This document shows positions 35,253 through 51,123 of a DNA stretch of 64,000 nucleotides, in pieces. The stretch's first letter is position 1. The number at the start of each line of letters is the position of its first letter. Origin of the DNA: Nocardia aurantiaca (lineage in GTDB: Bacteria > Actinomycetota > Actinomycetes > Mycobacteriales > Mycobacteriaceae); assembly GCF_009708175.1 (NCBI RefSeq), contig NZ_WMBB01000006.1, positions 1 through 64,000 of the forward strand. Reading direction: 5' to 3'. The notes beneath the pieces were generated by a model. That model was not told the DNA's origin. It searched no databases and was given only the letters and a program-made list of their open reading frames with translations. A program made the translations under genes and the position numbers.

Positions 35253-35711
35253 CTAGATGTCGATGAGTGAAGCAGCCGGAAATACCGGCATATGCAGCAA
35301 CTCCACGGTGCGCTGATCCACCAGATCGGACAGGAGGTACCGATCGAGTTCGGCGTAGAAGGCGTTCTGTGCGGTGGCGAGAACGCCTCGCAAACGGCAC
35401 GCATTCGCCAATCGGCACGGATTGTCGCCGCCACATTCGATGACTTCGTTATCACATTCGAGCTGGCGAACAATAGTGCCAATGGTGGTTTTTCTGCCCG
35501 CCTCGGTCAGGAAGATCCCGCCGGTGCGCCCGCGCTGCGACTCGACATAACCGAGTTCCGCGAGCCTCGAGACGGCCTTGGCAACGTAGTTTTCGGAAGC
35601 ATTCACCTGTCGCGCAATGAGTTTGACGGTGACCCTTTCCTCGGCACCACTACTGACCGCCAGACGCATGAGCGACCGTAAGCCGAGATCGGTGAACCGG
35701 GAGAGCTGCAT
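35253..35711 (-). CDS. nsrR: Rrf2 family NO-sensing regulator
   Basis: This 152-residue protein has an N-terminal winged helix-turn-helix (RFTDLGLRSLMRLA; VKLIARQVNASENYVAKAV). Three clustered cysteines at about residues 93, 99 and 105 (ECGGDNPCRLANACRLRG) are the [Fe-S] ligands of NsrR. NO destroys the cluster and lifts repression. It leads the nsrR-hmp operon. A candidate operator lies in the AT-rich stretch upstream. Confidence 0.93.
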   Translation of the reverse strand: MQLSRFTDLGLRSLMRLAVSSGAEERVTVKLIARQVNASENYVAKAVSRLAELGYVESQRGRTGGIFLTEAGRKTTIGTIVRQLECDNEVIECGGDNPCRLANACRLRGVLATAQNAFYAELDRYLLSDLVDQRTVELLHMPVFPAASLIDI

Positions 35712-35726
35712 GAGCCCTACGGTACT

Positions 35727-35790
35727 TATTCCGCTTGGTAAAAGCAGGTTTTCAGACTGTGCGCTTTAATACGCAAATCCATGCGGAATA
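35727..35790 (-). promoter_or_regulatory. inverted arms in the nsrR upstream region
   Basis: TATTCCGC (35727-35734) and GCGGAATA (35783-35790) are inverted 8-bp arms, 48 bp apart, within an unusually AT-rich segment upstream of nsrR. They may be half sites for NsrR or another regulator. I have no direct match to a known box. Confidence 0.3.
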
Positions 35791-35924
35791 TGTAACCTCG
35801 GACACATTATTCACGGCTAGCCTATTACTGAGACAGCAAATTACTGGCAGCGGTGGGCGCCGCTGCCCGGGACATCGCCTCGGGCCCAGGCCATGAGCGT
35901 GCCGCGGGTGGCCGACACGTGTTA

Positions 35925-36060
35925 GATGACCAGCGCCACACGGCATCCGATGAACCAGCTGCACTGCGCCGCGGTGCGCATGCCGTACAGGTTCTCGGCC
36001 GATACCGGGAAGACCGCCGCGACGGCGCCGACCAAGGCGGCGATCACCGCGACCCATTAC
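35925..36060 (-). pseudogene. possible membrane-protein remnant
   Basis: On the minus strand a frame reads WVAVIAALVGAVAAVFPVS, then AENLYGMRTAAQCSWFIG and VALVI before a stop. It has one clear hydrophobic helix, but a stop codon directly precedes the W and no start is seen. A different frame just upstream reads DPAGYPIDKAGWSAIETC, which also looks protein-like. I read this as a frameshifted relic. It accounts for part of the 460-bp region between nsrR and ilvA. Confidence 0.3.
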
Positions 36061-36171
36061 AGGTTTCGATGGCGCTCCACCCGGCCTTGTCGATCGGGTA
36101 GCCGGCGGGGTCGCAGAAGTGCGGATGAACTCCGTGCCTTGACAGAACACGGGGAATGAATACCTGGCAAC

Positions 36172-37395
36172 ATGGCCCATATGGAGCTCATGGCGCGGAT
36201 CGAAGCGGCGGCGACCCTGCTGGCGCCGGTGATCCGGCGGACTCCTGTGGTGGCCTCGCGGGTGTTGTCCGAGCGCAGCGGGCACGAGGTCTGGCTCAAG
36301 TGCGAGAACCTGCAGCGCACCGGATCGTTCAAGCCACGCGGAGCCTACAACCGCATCGCCAATCTGTCCGAGGCCGAGCGGGCGCGGGGTGTGGTGGCGG
36401 CCAGCGCGGGCAATCACGCGCAGGGGGTGGCCTGGTCGGCGACCTCGCTCGGAATCCCGGCAACGGTGTTCATGCCGGTCGGCGCGGCGCTGCCGAAGCT
36501 GGTGGCCACCAGGGCATACGGGGCGACCGTGCACCAGGTCGGCGATACCATCGATCAATCACTTTCCGCCGCAAAAGAATTCGCCGAGCACACCGGGGCG
36601 ACGCTGGTGCACCCGTTCGATCACATCGACATCGTGGCCGGGCAGGCGACGGCCGGGCTCGAAATCCTCGACCAGCTACCGGATGTCGGCACCGTGCTGG
36701 TGCCGACGGGCGGGGGCGGCCTGCTGGCCGGGGTGGCCGCGGCGATGCGGCGGTGGAAGCCGCAGGTCCGGGTGATCGGCGTGCAGGCCGCCGAGGCCGC
36801 CGCCTGGCCCGCCTCGCTGGCCGCGGGTAAGCCGGTGGCGCTGGAGCAGATGTCCACCATGGCCGACGGCATCGCGGTCGGCCTGCCCGGGGAGGTGCCC
36901 TTCGAGCACATCGTCGAGTTCGCACCCGCCATCGTCACCGTCGACGAGGACGCCCTGTCCAAGGCGCTGCTGCTGTGCATGGAGCGCGCCAAGCTGATCG
37001 TCGAACCGGCGGGCGCGGCGGCCGTCGCGGCCCTGATGGCTTGCGCCCCGGGCCAACTCGCGCTCGAGGGCCCGGTATGCGCCATCCTTTCCGGCGGCAA
37101 TATCGACCCGCTGCTGCTGACCAGGGTCATCGGCCACGGTCTCAGCGCCGCCGGCCGCTACCTCGCCGCCCGCGTCACCATCTCCGACCGCCCCGGCAGC
37201 CTGTCGCGCCTGCTCGGCGAACTCGGCCGTACCGGCGCGAGCGTCCTCGACGTGGTTCACTCCCGCACCGGCGCCTGGCTGGCCATCGATGAGGTGGAGG
37301 TGCTGCTCACCCTCGAGACCCGCGGTCCCACCCATCGCGACGAGGTCCTGGCGGCCCTGTCCGACGCGGGATACCTGGTGCGCGTGCAGGACTGA
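36172..37395 (+). CDS. ilvA: threonine dehydratase with ACT domain
   Basis: This 407-residue PLP enzyme deaminates threonine to 2-oxobutanoate for isoleucine synthesis or threonine breakdown. The PLP lysine is in RTGSFKPRGAYN (about residues 46-57). It has SAGNHAQGVA, the glycine loop VPTGGGGLLAGV and an ACT-like C-terminal domain (about 330-405, RVTISDRPGSLSRLL). One ACT module makes it resemble the shorter TdcB/IlvA type. ATG 36172 is used; ATG 36181 is possible. No clear ribosome site is seen, so a leaderless mRNA is possible. Confidence 0.92.
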   Translation: MAHMELMARIEAAATLLAPVIRRTPVVASRVLSERSGHEVWLKCENLQRTGSFKPRGAYNRIANLSEAERARGVVAASAGNHAQGVAWSATSLGIPATVFMPVGAALPKLVATRAYGATVHQVGDTIDQSLSAAKEFAEHTGATLVHPFDHIDIVAGQATAGLEILDQLPDVGTVLVPTGGGGLLAGVAAAMRRWKPQVRVIGVQAAEAAAWPASLAAGKPVALEQMSTMADGIAVGLPGEVPFEHIVEFAPAIVTVDEDALSKALLLCMERAKLIVEPAGAAAVAALMACAPGQLALEGPVCAILSGGNIDPLLLTRVIGHGLSAAGRYLAARVTISDRPGSLSRLLGELGRTGASVLDVVHSRTGAWLAIDEVEVLLTLETRGPTHRDEVLAALSDAGYLVRVQD

Positions 37396-37401
37396 CCGAG
37401 T

Positions 37402-37725
37402 TCAGCGCGCCCCGCCGAGTTCCAGCGCCAGCACCCCGGCGATCACCAGCACGATCCCCCCGATCTGCACCGGCGTGATGCGCTCATTCAGGAACAGCGC
37501 CCCGAGGGTCGCCACCGCGACCACGCCGACCGCCGACCAGATCCCATACGCCACCCCGATGGCCATCCCGCGCTTCAGCGCCTGCGACAGAAAGTAGAAC
37601 GCCGCCCCGTACCCGATCACGACGATGATCGACGGCGCCGGCTTGCTGAACCCCTCCGAGATCTTCAGCGAAACAGTCGCTGTCACTTCGCAAGCGATCG
37701 CCAACGCCAGTAACACCAAGGTCAT
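37402..37725 (-). CDS. small multidrug resistance (SMR) efflux protein
   Basis: This 107-residue protein has four transmembrane helices. The SMR-defining membrane glutamate is in the first (LALAIACEVTATVSLK), with the YGIWSAVGVVAVA motif in helix 3 and NERITPVQIGGIVLV leading into helix 4. It is a proton-coupled exporter of cationic compounds of the EmrE/Mmr type. ATG 37725 gives the family N-terminus. It ends 6 bp from ilvA on the other strand. Confidence 0.92.
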   Translation of the reverse strand: MTLVLLALAIACEVTATVSLKISEGFSKPAPSIIVVIGYGAAFYFLSQALKRGMAIGVAYGIWSAVGVVAVATLGALFLNERITPVQIGGIVLVIAGVLALELGGAR

Positions 37726-37990
37726 AGCCGAAGGATAGCCATACATCCGATGGCAGTGGACGCCGCACGAGAAGGACGCTGCGGTCCATGCGGTACGGCG
37801 CGCCCACCGCGGTCGGCCGCCTGCCCGGCCCAGATGCAGTGCGGGCGACCAAAATTCCCGCCCTGGTCGCCTCCGGTGCGCACACCGGCCCTGGAACGCC
37901 TTGGCGACGCCCTCGCCGCCGGGCTCGACGCCGAATCCCGCATTACCGACCTGCTGAAGAAGGCGCTGAGTTGATGCTCATCCCCCCGCA

Positions 37991-38042
37991 CGGACACCTG
38001 CCCCCAGCTCGGCCCGAATAAATGAGGTGCGGCAGGTGTCCG
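37991..38042. repeat. perfect 12-bp inverted repeat
   Basis: CGGACACCTGCC (37991-38002) and GGCAGGTGTCCG (38031-38042) are separated by 28 bp. The stretch 37726-38200 has no gene I can support. A plus-strand frame ending at 37974 (LERLGDALAAGLDAESRITDLLKKALS in part) and a 7-codon frame at 38064-38087 (MWLQLFS) lie on either side of the repeat. Confidence 0.5.
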
Positions 38043-38200
38043 CCCGTGGCTACAGTGCTCGGCATGTGGCTGCAGCTGTTCTCCTGAGCGCGATTCGCTT
38101 CTGACGCCCGGCGGTCTTCCAGTCGACCGCGTTGTGGCATTCCCGATTTCGACCGGCGATCGATCCGGTTGGCCGGTCACGCATATCTGTAGGAGGACCT

Positions 38201-38383
38201 GTGCCCGAGCGCTTTTCGCTGCCCGAAATTCCCTCTGATGAACCTGCCGATCGGCCGCTGTCGCGGCGGGAGCGGCGGGGCAAGGGGGATCGGAAGCAAC
38301 AGCAGATCGGTGGTGGGAAGGTGCACGATTCCGGTCGCACTGCCGTGCCCGCCACGAAACACATGAACTATCGGCGTGGATGA
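38201..38383 (+). CDS. small basic protein, 60 residues, function unknown
   Basis: The frame GTG 38201 to TGA 38383 has a strong ribosome site (AGGAGGACCT) directly upstream. The protein begins with PERFSLPEIPSDEPADRP and continues with a basic stretch SRRERRGKGDRKQQQ. It ends in PATKHMNYRRG. It has no hydrophobic segment. I do not recognise the family; similar small basic proteins are conserved in actinobacteria. The excellent ribosome site and the strong terminator behind it support a real gene. Confidence 0.65.
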   Translation: MPERFSLPEIPSDEPADRPLSRRERRGKGDRKQQQIGGGKVHDSGRTAVPATKHMNYRRG

Positions 38384-38384
38384 C

Positions 38385-38430
38385 GAACGGCCCGTCGGGG
38401 TTTCCATTGCGGAACCCCAACGGGCCGTTC
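38385..38430. terminator. strong bidirectional terminator
   Basis: An 11-bp stem (38385-38395 with 38420-38430) continues, after one mismatch, for 8 more pairs around a 6-base loop. It lies between the small plus-strand gene and convergent argH. Confidence 0.85.
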
Positions 38431-38450
38431 TCGTCGATGCGGCAGCCGGG

Positions 38451-40783
<2,333 letters not shown>

Positions 40784-40838
40784 GGGCGCGTCTCCTTCGG
40801 CCGGTGCTCGGAACAAAATCCGCCCCGGTCGCAGGCTA

Positions 40839-42041
40839 CTACTTGCTGCTGAGATCCCGCCGCGCCGCGACCTTGGAGGACAGGCCGTGGATCTGCACGA
40901 AGCCCTTGGCCAGCGACTGGTCGAAGGTGTCACCCTCGTCGTAGGTGGCGAGGTTGAAGTCGTAGAGCGACTCGTCGGAGCGACGGCCGTTGACCACGAC
41001 GCTGCCGCCGTGCAGGACCATCCGGACATCGCCGGACACGTGCTGCTGGGTCTCGGCCACGAAGGCATCCAGGGCCCGCTTCAGCGGCGAGTACCACAGG
41101 CCGTCGTACACCAGCTCGCCCCAGCGCTGCTCGACCTGCCGCTTGTAGCGGCCCAGCTCGCGCTCGATGGTGACCGCTTCCATCTCCTGGTGCGCGGTGA
41201 TCAGCGCGATGGCGCCCGGGGCCTCGTAGATCTCGCGGCTCTTGATGCCGACGAGCCGGTCCTCGACCATGTCGAGGCGGCCCACACCCTGACGGCCGGC
41301 CCGCTTGTTCAGCTCGGTGATGGCCTCGAGCATGGTGACCGGGCGGCCGTCGATGGCCACCGGCACACCCTTGTCGAAGGTGACGATGAGCTCGTCGGGA
41401 GCCTCGAAGTTGACGGTCGGGTCGACGGTGTAGTCGTAGACGTCCTTGGTCGGGGCGTTCCACAGGTCCTCGAGGAACCCGGTTTCGACCGCGCGGCCCC
41501 ACAGGTTCTGATCGATGGAGAACGGCGACTTCTTGGACACATTGATCGGCAGGTTGTTCTCACCCGCGAACTCGATGGCCTTCTCACGCGTCCAGGCGTA
41601 GTCACGGACCGGCGCGATGACCTTGAGGTCGGGCGCGAGCGCGCCGATGCCGACCTCGAAGCGGACCTGGTCGTTGCCCTTGCCGGTGCAGCCGTGCGAG
41701 ACGGTATCGGCGCCGTGGTACTCGGCGGCCTCGACCAGGTGCTTGACGATCAGCGGCCGGGAAATGGCCGACACCAGCGGGTAGCGGCCCATGTAGAGGG
41801 CGTTGGCCTGCACGGTCGGCAGGCAGTACTCGTTGGCGAACTCGTCGCGGGCATCGACGACGATGGATTCGACGGCGCCGCAGTCCAGCGCGCGCTGGCG
41901 CACGTCGTTCATGTCCTCGCCACCCTGGCCGAGGTCGATGGCGACGGCGACGACCTCGGCGCCGGTCTCCTTACCGATCCAGCTGATGGCGACTGAGGTG
42001 TCCAGCCCGCCGGAGTAGGCGAGTACGACGCGCTTGGTCAT
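40839..42041 (-). CDS. argG: argininosuccinate synthase
   Basis: This 400-residue enzyme joins citrulline and aspartate using ATP. It has the N-type ATP pyrophosphatase motif [11 protein letters not shown] (residues 8-18), [19 protein letters not shown] [15 protein letters not shown] and [15 protein letters not shown] 42041 has GAGGAG 10 nt upstream; the upstream frame is the leader. About 100 nt further upstream is an ArgR-type operator with an embedded -10, so arginine represses it. Confidence 0.96.
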   Translation of the reverse strand: MTKRVVLAYSGGLDTSVAISWIGKETGAEVVAVAIDLGQGGEDMNDVRQRALDCGAVESIVVDARDEFANEYCLPTVQANALYMGRYPLVSAISRPLIVKHLVEAAEYHGADTVSHGCTGKGNDQVRFEVGIGALAPDLKVIAPVRDYAWTREKAIEFAGENNLPINVSKKSPFSIDQNLWGRAVETGFLEDLWNAPTKDVYDYTVDPTVNFEAPDELIVTFDKGVPVAIDGRPVTMLEAITELNKRAGRQGVGRLDMVEDRLVGIKSREIYEAPGAIALITAHQEMEAVTIERELGRYKRQVEQRWGELVYDGLWYSPLKRALDAFVAETQQHVSGDVRMVLHGGSVVVNGRRSDESLYDFNLATYDEGDTFDQSLAKGFVQIHGLSSKVAARRDLSSK

Positions 42042-42140
42042 AGTCCGTGTGCTCCTCGATTGTTCGTATAGGCCCTCGGCCGGTGCGCTGCCCCGAGGTT
42101 CCGTCCCGGTCCCACTGGCGCGCTCCGTTGTCCTGCAAAT

Positions 42141-42174
42141 GATTATGCATGATGATGCAATCCCATTCATAACT
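42141..42174 (-). promoter_or_regulatory. ArgR-type operator/promoter of argG
   Basis: This block is nearly identical to that before argC (most of about 34 bp match, starting gattatgca and ending cattcataac in plus-strand reading). It holds paired ARG-box-like half sites with a minus-strand -10 CATAAT (42142-42147) embedded. Repressor binding would cover the promoter. Confidence 0.7.
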
Positions 42175-42221
42175 GGGGTCCCCGCCTGCACGGACCCCGC
42201 CGTCAGGGGACCATCTCATCC

Positions 42222-42260
42222 TTGCACCGGAACCCGAGGAAGAATACAGTACGTACGTAC
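42222..42260 (+). promoter_or_regulatory. promoter and palindrome before the methyltransferase gene
   Basis: TTGCAC (42222-42227) and TACAGT (42245-42250) are separated by 17 bp. The perfect palindrome GTACGTACGTAC (42249-42260) overlaps the -10 and the start region, a typical repressor position. The gene starts at 42295. Confidence 0.5.
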
Positions 42261-42294
42261 GGTTTGGGAAAATCGACGTTGACGCGGAGGGCCC

Positions 42295-43062
42295 ATGTGG
42301 GATCCGGATAAATACCTCGCCTTCGACGACCTGCGTGCGCGGCCGTTCTTCGATCTGATGGGCCGAGTGGGGGCCGACCAGCCCCGACGGGTGGTCGATG
42401 TCGGCTGCGGACCGGGCAATCTCACGGTGACGCTCGCGCAGCGATGGCCGGGGGCCGCCCTCGAGGCTTTCGATTCGTCGCCCGAAATGGTCGCCGCGGC
42501 AAGGGAACACGGGATCGCCGCGACCGTGGCCGATGTCCATGACTGGCGGCCCGCGCCGGACACCGATGTTGTCGTGACCAACGCGGTATTGCAGTGGGTG
42601 CCGGATCACCTTGCGCTGCTGCCGGATTGGGTGGCGGCGCTGCCGGGCGGGGCGTGGCTGGCGATCCAGGTGCCCGGCAACTTCGACGCGCCTTCGCATG
42701 TGACGATTCGGGAGCTCGCCCGGTCGCAGCGGTGGCGGCAGCGGCTGGGAGCGGCGGGGATTCTCGATCGGCAGGCGGTGCCCGACCCCGCCGGGTATGC
42801 CGCGGTGCTGACGGCCGCGGGCTGCCGTGTGGATGCCTGGGAGACCACCTATCTGCAGCCGCTGACCGGGGCCGATCCGGTGCTCGAATGGGTGACGGGC
42901 ACGGCCTTGCGGCCGATTCGGGACGCGCTCGACGACGCCGAGTGGCAGCGGTTCCGCGCCGAGCTCGCGCCGCTGCTGCGGACCGCCTACCCGCGAGAAG
43001 AGGACGGCACGACCTGGTTGCCGTTCCGTCGCGTGTTCGCCGTGGCGCACAAGGCCGAGTGA
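42295..43062 (+). CDS. tam: trans-aconitate 2-methyltransferase
   Basis: This 255-residue SAM methyltransferase has the Tam N-terminus MWDPDKYLAFDDLRARPF, motif I VVDVGCGPGNLTVTLA (about 34-49) and VVVTNAVLQWVPDH. The length and these motifs match Tam, which methylates the aconitase inhibitor trans-aconitate. ATG 42295 has GCGGAGGG upstream. It is inserted, divergently, between argG and argR. Its regulation may involve the palindrome next to its promoter. Confidence 0.9.
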   Translation: MWDPDKYLAFDDLRARPFFDLMGRVGADQPRRVVDVGCGPGNLTVTLAQRWPGAALEAFDSSPEMVAAAREHGIAATVADVHDWRPAPDTDVVVTNAVLQWVPDHLALLPDWVAALPGGAWLAIQVPGNFDAPSHVTIRELARSQRWRQRLGAAGILDRQAVPDPAGYAAVLTAAGCRVDAWETTYLQPLTGADPVLEWVTGTALRPIRDALDDAEWQRFRAELAPLLRTAYPREEDGTTWLPFRRVFAVAHKAE

Positions 43063-43192
43063 CGACGACCGGTCGGCCCTGATTCCGGCATACCTCCGAA
43101 AACCCGCTCTTCGATTCGATTCACGATCACATAGGGCACCACTGTGCCACGCTGAGAGTCGACACTTCCGGGCCAACCGAAGGGATTCCGCC

Positions 43193-43348
43193 ATGCTCTC
43201 GACATTCACCCAGAACATAGGCACCCTCGGCAGCGACATCCTGGCCATCGGATCGGCAACACTCCAGTTCGCGCAGGACCTCCTCTCCTCCGGCGGATAC
43301 GGCCAGGGCGGAGGCGCCTTCCCGCCCGGGCAGTACCCGTTCAGCTGA
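43193..43348 (+). CDS. small amphipathic protein, 51 residues, function unknown
   Basis: A short frame runs from ATG 43193 to TGA 43348 with AAGGGA 8 nt upstream. It begins MLSTFTQNIGTLGSDILAIG, forms a likely amphipathic or hydrophobic helix through residue 32 (ATLQFAQDLL), and ends in a glycine/proline-rich tail (GGYGQGGGAFPPGQYPFS). It has no signal sequence. The pattern recalls small channel-forming or envelope proteins of this group, but that is only a resemblance. It lies alone between tam and argR. Confidence 0.55.
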   Translation: MLSTFTQNIGTLGSDILAIGSATLQFAQDLLSSGGYGQGGGAFPPGQYPFS

Positions 43349-43461
43349 GCGCTCACGGAACAGCCGAGGATCCGAATCACGCATCGTGACGTTCGGCTAC
43401 TACCGCGCCACAGGCTGCGCCACGTCCATCTCGTGAGGCGGCCGCCCGCGCAGGACAGGTC

Positions 43462-46119
<2,658 letters not shown>

Positions 46120-46123
<4 letters not shown>

Positions 46124-47015
46124 GAGATCTCCTGTGCGGGGGTGACCATCGTGCCGATGCCCTCCCCGGTGAACAGTTCCAGCAGGACCGAATGGGCGAC
46201 CCGCCCGTCGATCACGTGCGCGGTGGGGACGCCGCCCTCGACGGCGCGCAGGCAGGCTTCCATCTTGGGGACCATGCCCTCATCCAGCGACGGCAGCAAC
46301 TCGGCGAGCGCCTTGGTGTCGATGCGGGAGGTCAGCGAGGATCGGTCGGGCCAGTCGGTGTAGAGGCCCTCCACATCGGTGAGGATGACCAGTTTCTCCG
46401 CGCCGATGCCCTCGGCCAGCGCGGCCGCGGCGGTGTCGGCATTGATGTTGTGCACCACGCCGTCGGCGTCCGGGGCGATGGTGGAGACCACCGGAATCCG
46501 GCCCGCCGCAATGAGGTCCAGCACGGCCTCGGGCTTCACCTCGGTGACGTCGCCGACCAGGCCGATATCGGTGGCCGCGCCGTCGACCTGCACGGTGCGG
46601 CGGGTGGCGGTGAACAGCCGGGCATCCTCACCGGAGATGCCGACGGCGTACGGGCCGTGGGCGTTGATGAGCCCCACCAGTTCCCGGCCCACCTGCCCGA
46701 ACAGCACCATGCGCACGACATCCATGACCTCGGGGGTGGTGACCCGGAAGCCGCCGCGGAATTCGCCCGTCATTCCGAGTTTGTTCAGCATGGCGCTGAT
46801 CTGCGGCCCGCCGCCGTGCACCACCACCGGATGTACGCCGACCGTGCGCAGGAACGCCATATCGGCGGCGAACGCCCGCTTGAGCTCGTCGTCGATCATG
46901 GCGTTGCCGCCATACTTCACGACCACGATCTTGTCGCGGAACTTCTGCAGCCACGGCAGCGCGTCGGCGAGGACGTGCGCCTTGTCGAGGGCCGAAAGCT
47001 GTTGCACCACATCGC

Positions 47016-47019
<4 letters not shown>
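46120..47019 (-). CDS. argB: acetylglutamate kinase
   Basis: This 299-residue amino-acid kinase has [12 protein letters not shown] (about residues 30-41), [10 protein letters not shown], and [13 protein letters not shown] for nucleotide binding. The N-terminal helix ([16 protein letters not shown]) is the extension seen in arginine-inhibited forms of the enzyme, so feedback inhibition by arginine is expected. ATG 47019 overlaps the argJ stop. Confidence 0.96.
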
Positions 47020-49320
<2,301 letters not shown>

Positions 49321-49370
49321 CGGGCGGAAATCTGACAGAGAGCGCCGCTTACGGCACACTCGACAGCGCC

Positions 49371-51086
49371 ATGTACGACGACGCCACCCAACCGCTGCCG
49401 GTCGTCGGCCCCCAGCCGGGCCGCACCCGCCGGGCACCGGAGACGCCAAACCCGACTCCCGGCCGCTCGCGGCGCACCGAGGCGGACTCCGCTCGCCGGC
49501 GCGCGGACAAGCGGCGCACCGCGGGCAAGCGTGATCGCGGTGAGGGCAAGCCGGAGCGCACCGACGCGCAGCGCGAGCGCGACAAGCGGCTGCGACTGGC
49601 CGGACGCGGCATCATGGCGCTGGTCGCCACCGGCGTGATGGGTATCACCGGCGTGGTCTGGTACGGCGAGACCACCCTGGATCAGGGCTTCACCCGCTCG
49701 GGCGCGATCTCGCCCGAGGACGTGAACCTCGACGGCGATATCAATATGCTGCTGATCGGTCTGGACACCCGAAAAGACCTGAACGGCAACGATCTTCCCA
49801 AGGAGATACTGGACCAGCTGCACGCCGGCGACGGCACGGAGGGCGGCTACAACGCCAATTCGCTCATCCTGGTGCACATTCCGAAGGACCTGAAGCACAT
49901 CGTCGCGTTCTCGATCCCGCGTGACGACTACGTGGCGGTGCAGGGCATCCCGGGTTACGACCACGCCAAGATCAAGGAGTCCTACGGCCTCAAGAAGTAC
50001 ACGGTCGAGGAGAAGCTCAAGGCGAAGGGCATGGCCGAGGGACCCGAGCTGGAGCGTCAGGGCCGGGAAGCGGGCCGCGCCAGCATCGTTCAGACCGTGA
50101 AAGCGCTCACAGGCGTGCCCATCAACCGGTTCGCCGAGATCTCCCTGGCGGGCTTCTACGATCTGGCGACCGCGCTGGGCGGCGTGGATGTGTGCCTCAA
50201 TCACGCCGTGGACGACAGCTACTACTCGGGTGCGCAGTTCCCCGCCGGGCCGCAGCATCTGGACGGCTCCGACGCGCTGGCGTTCGTGCGGCAGCGGCAC
50301 GGGCTGGAGAACGGCGACCTCGACCGCACCCACCGCCAGCAGGCGTTCCTCACCTCGGTCGCCAATGCCATGAAGGGCTCGGGCACGCTGGCCAATCCGG
50401 TGCGGCTCAAGGCGCTGATCGATGTGGCGCACAAGGACGTGGTGCTCTCCGACGGCTGGAGCCTCACCGATTTCGCGAGCACCTTGGGCCGCGCGGAGTC
50501 GCCGACGGTCGAGTTCCGCACGCTGCCGGTGCTGCGTTACGACACTGTCGACGGCCAGGACGTGAACATCATCGACCCGGTCGCCATCAAGAAGACCGTG
50601 CGCGAGGCGTTCGGCGTCTCGACCCCGGCGGCGCCCAGCGCCCCGGCCACCACGCCCACCTCGACCCTGGACGTGGTCAACGCCAGTGGTACCCCCGGCC
50701 AGGCCGCCAAGGTGTCGAAGTTGCTGAACGCCAAGGGATTCCCGCCCGGTGACGTGGGCAATGCCTCCTACGCGGACGGCACCACCTCGACCGTCTACTA
50801 CGGCACGGGTGCGGACACCGACGCCAAGCAGCTGTCGGAGATGTTCGGCGGCCTTCCGGTGAGCCCGTCCACCGAGGTGTCCTCCGGGCATGTGAAGCTG
50901 GTCGTCGGCAGTGATCTGGAGATTCCGCCCACGCTGGACCCGACGGCGGCCACCACCAGCCCGACCACCACGGCGGGCGGCACCGCCACCACCGCCGCCG
51001 CCACCGACGCGACCACGTCGGACGCGCCCGATTCCGGGAAGCCCGTCACCACTACGATCGGCTCGAAGATCCCCTGTGTGAACTGA
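49371..51086 (+). CDS. LytR-CpsA-Psr (LCP) family protein with LytR_C domain
   Basis: This 571-residue cell-wall ligase joins polymers such as arabinogalactan to peptidoglycan. It has a basic cytosolic tail (1-75), one membrane helix (about 80-100), the LCP catalytic domain (about 125-340) and a C-terminal LytR_C domain (about 425-520). The LCP domain has NMLLIGLDTR, SIPRDDY with the pyrophosphate-binding Arg and Asp, and FVRQRHGLENGDLDR. A Thr/Ala-rich tail follows. ATG 49371 is the first start downstream of the argC operator. It is divergent from the arg operon. Confidence 0.93.
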   Translation: MYDDATQPLPVVGPQPGRTRRAPETPNPTPGRSRRTEADSARRRADKRRTAGKRDRGEGKPERTDAQRERDKRLRLAGRGIMALVATGVMGITGVVWYGETTLDQGFTRSGAISPEDVNLDGDINMLLIGLDTRKDLNGNDLPKEILDQLHAGDGTEGGYNANSLILVHIPKDLKHIVAFSIPRDDYVAVQGIPGYDHAKIKESYGLKKYTVEEKLKAKGMAEGPELERQGREAGRASIVQTVKALTGVPINRFAEISLAGFYDLATALGGVDVCLNHAVDDSYYSGAQFPAGPQHLDGSDALAFVRQRHGLENGDLDRTHRQQAFLTSVANAMKGSGTLANPVRLKALIDVAHKDVVLSDGWSLTDFASTLGRAESPTVEFRTLPVLRYDTVDGQDVNIIDPVAIKKTVREAFGVSTPAAPSAPATTPTSTLDVVNASGTPGQAAKVSKLLNAKGFPPGDVGNASYADGTTSTVYYGTGADTDAKQLSEMFGGLPVSPSTEVSSGHVKLVVGSDLEIPPTLDPTAATTSPTTTAGGTATTAAATDATTSDAPDSGKPVTTTIGSKIPCVN

Positions 51087-51123
51087 TTCGCGTGATCTGA
51101 CCGTCGATTTACGGAGCTCCGCA

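Noticed and set aside
35752..36558. 268-residue minus-strand frame
   Set aside because: It overlaps the ilvA 5' half antisense and reads through the decayed region with low-complexity content.
37750..37974. 74-residue plus-strand frame
   Set aside because: The C-terminal part looks helical, but the N-terminal part is Cys/Pro/Arg-rich noise and no start signal is present.
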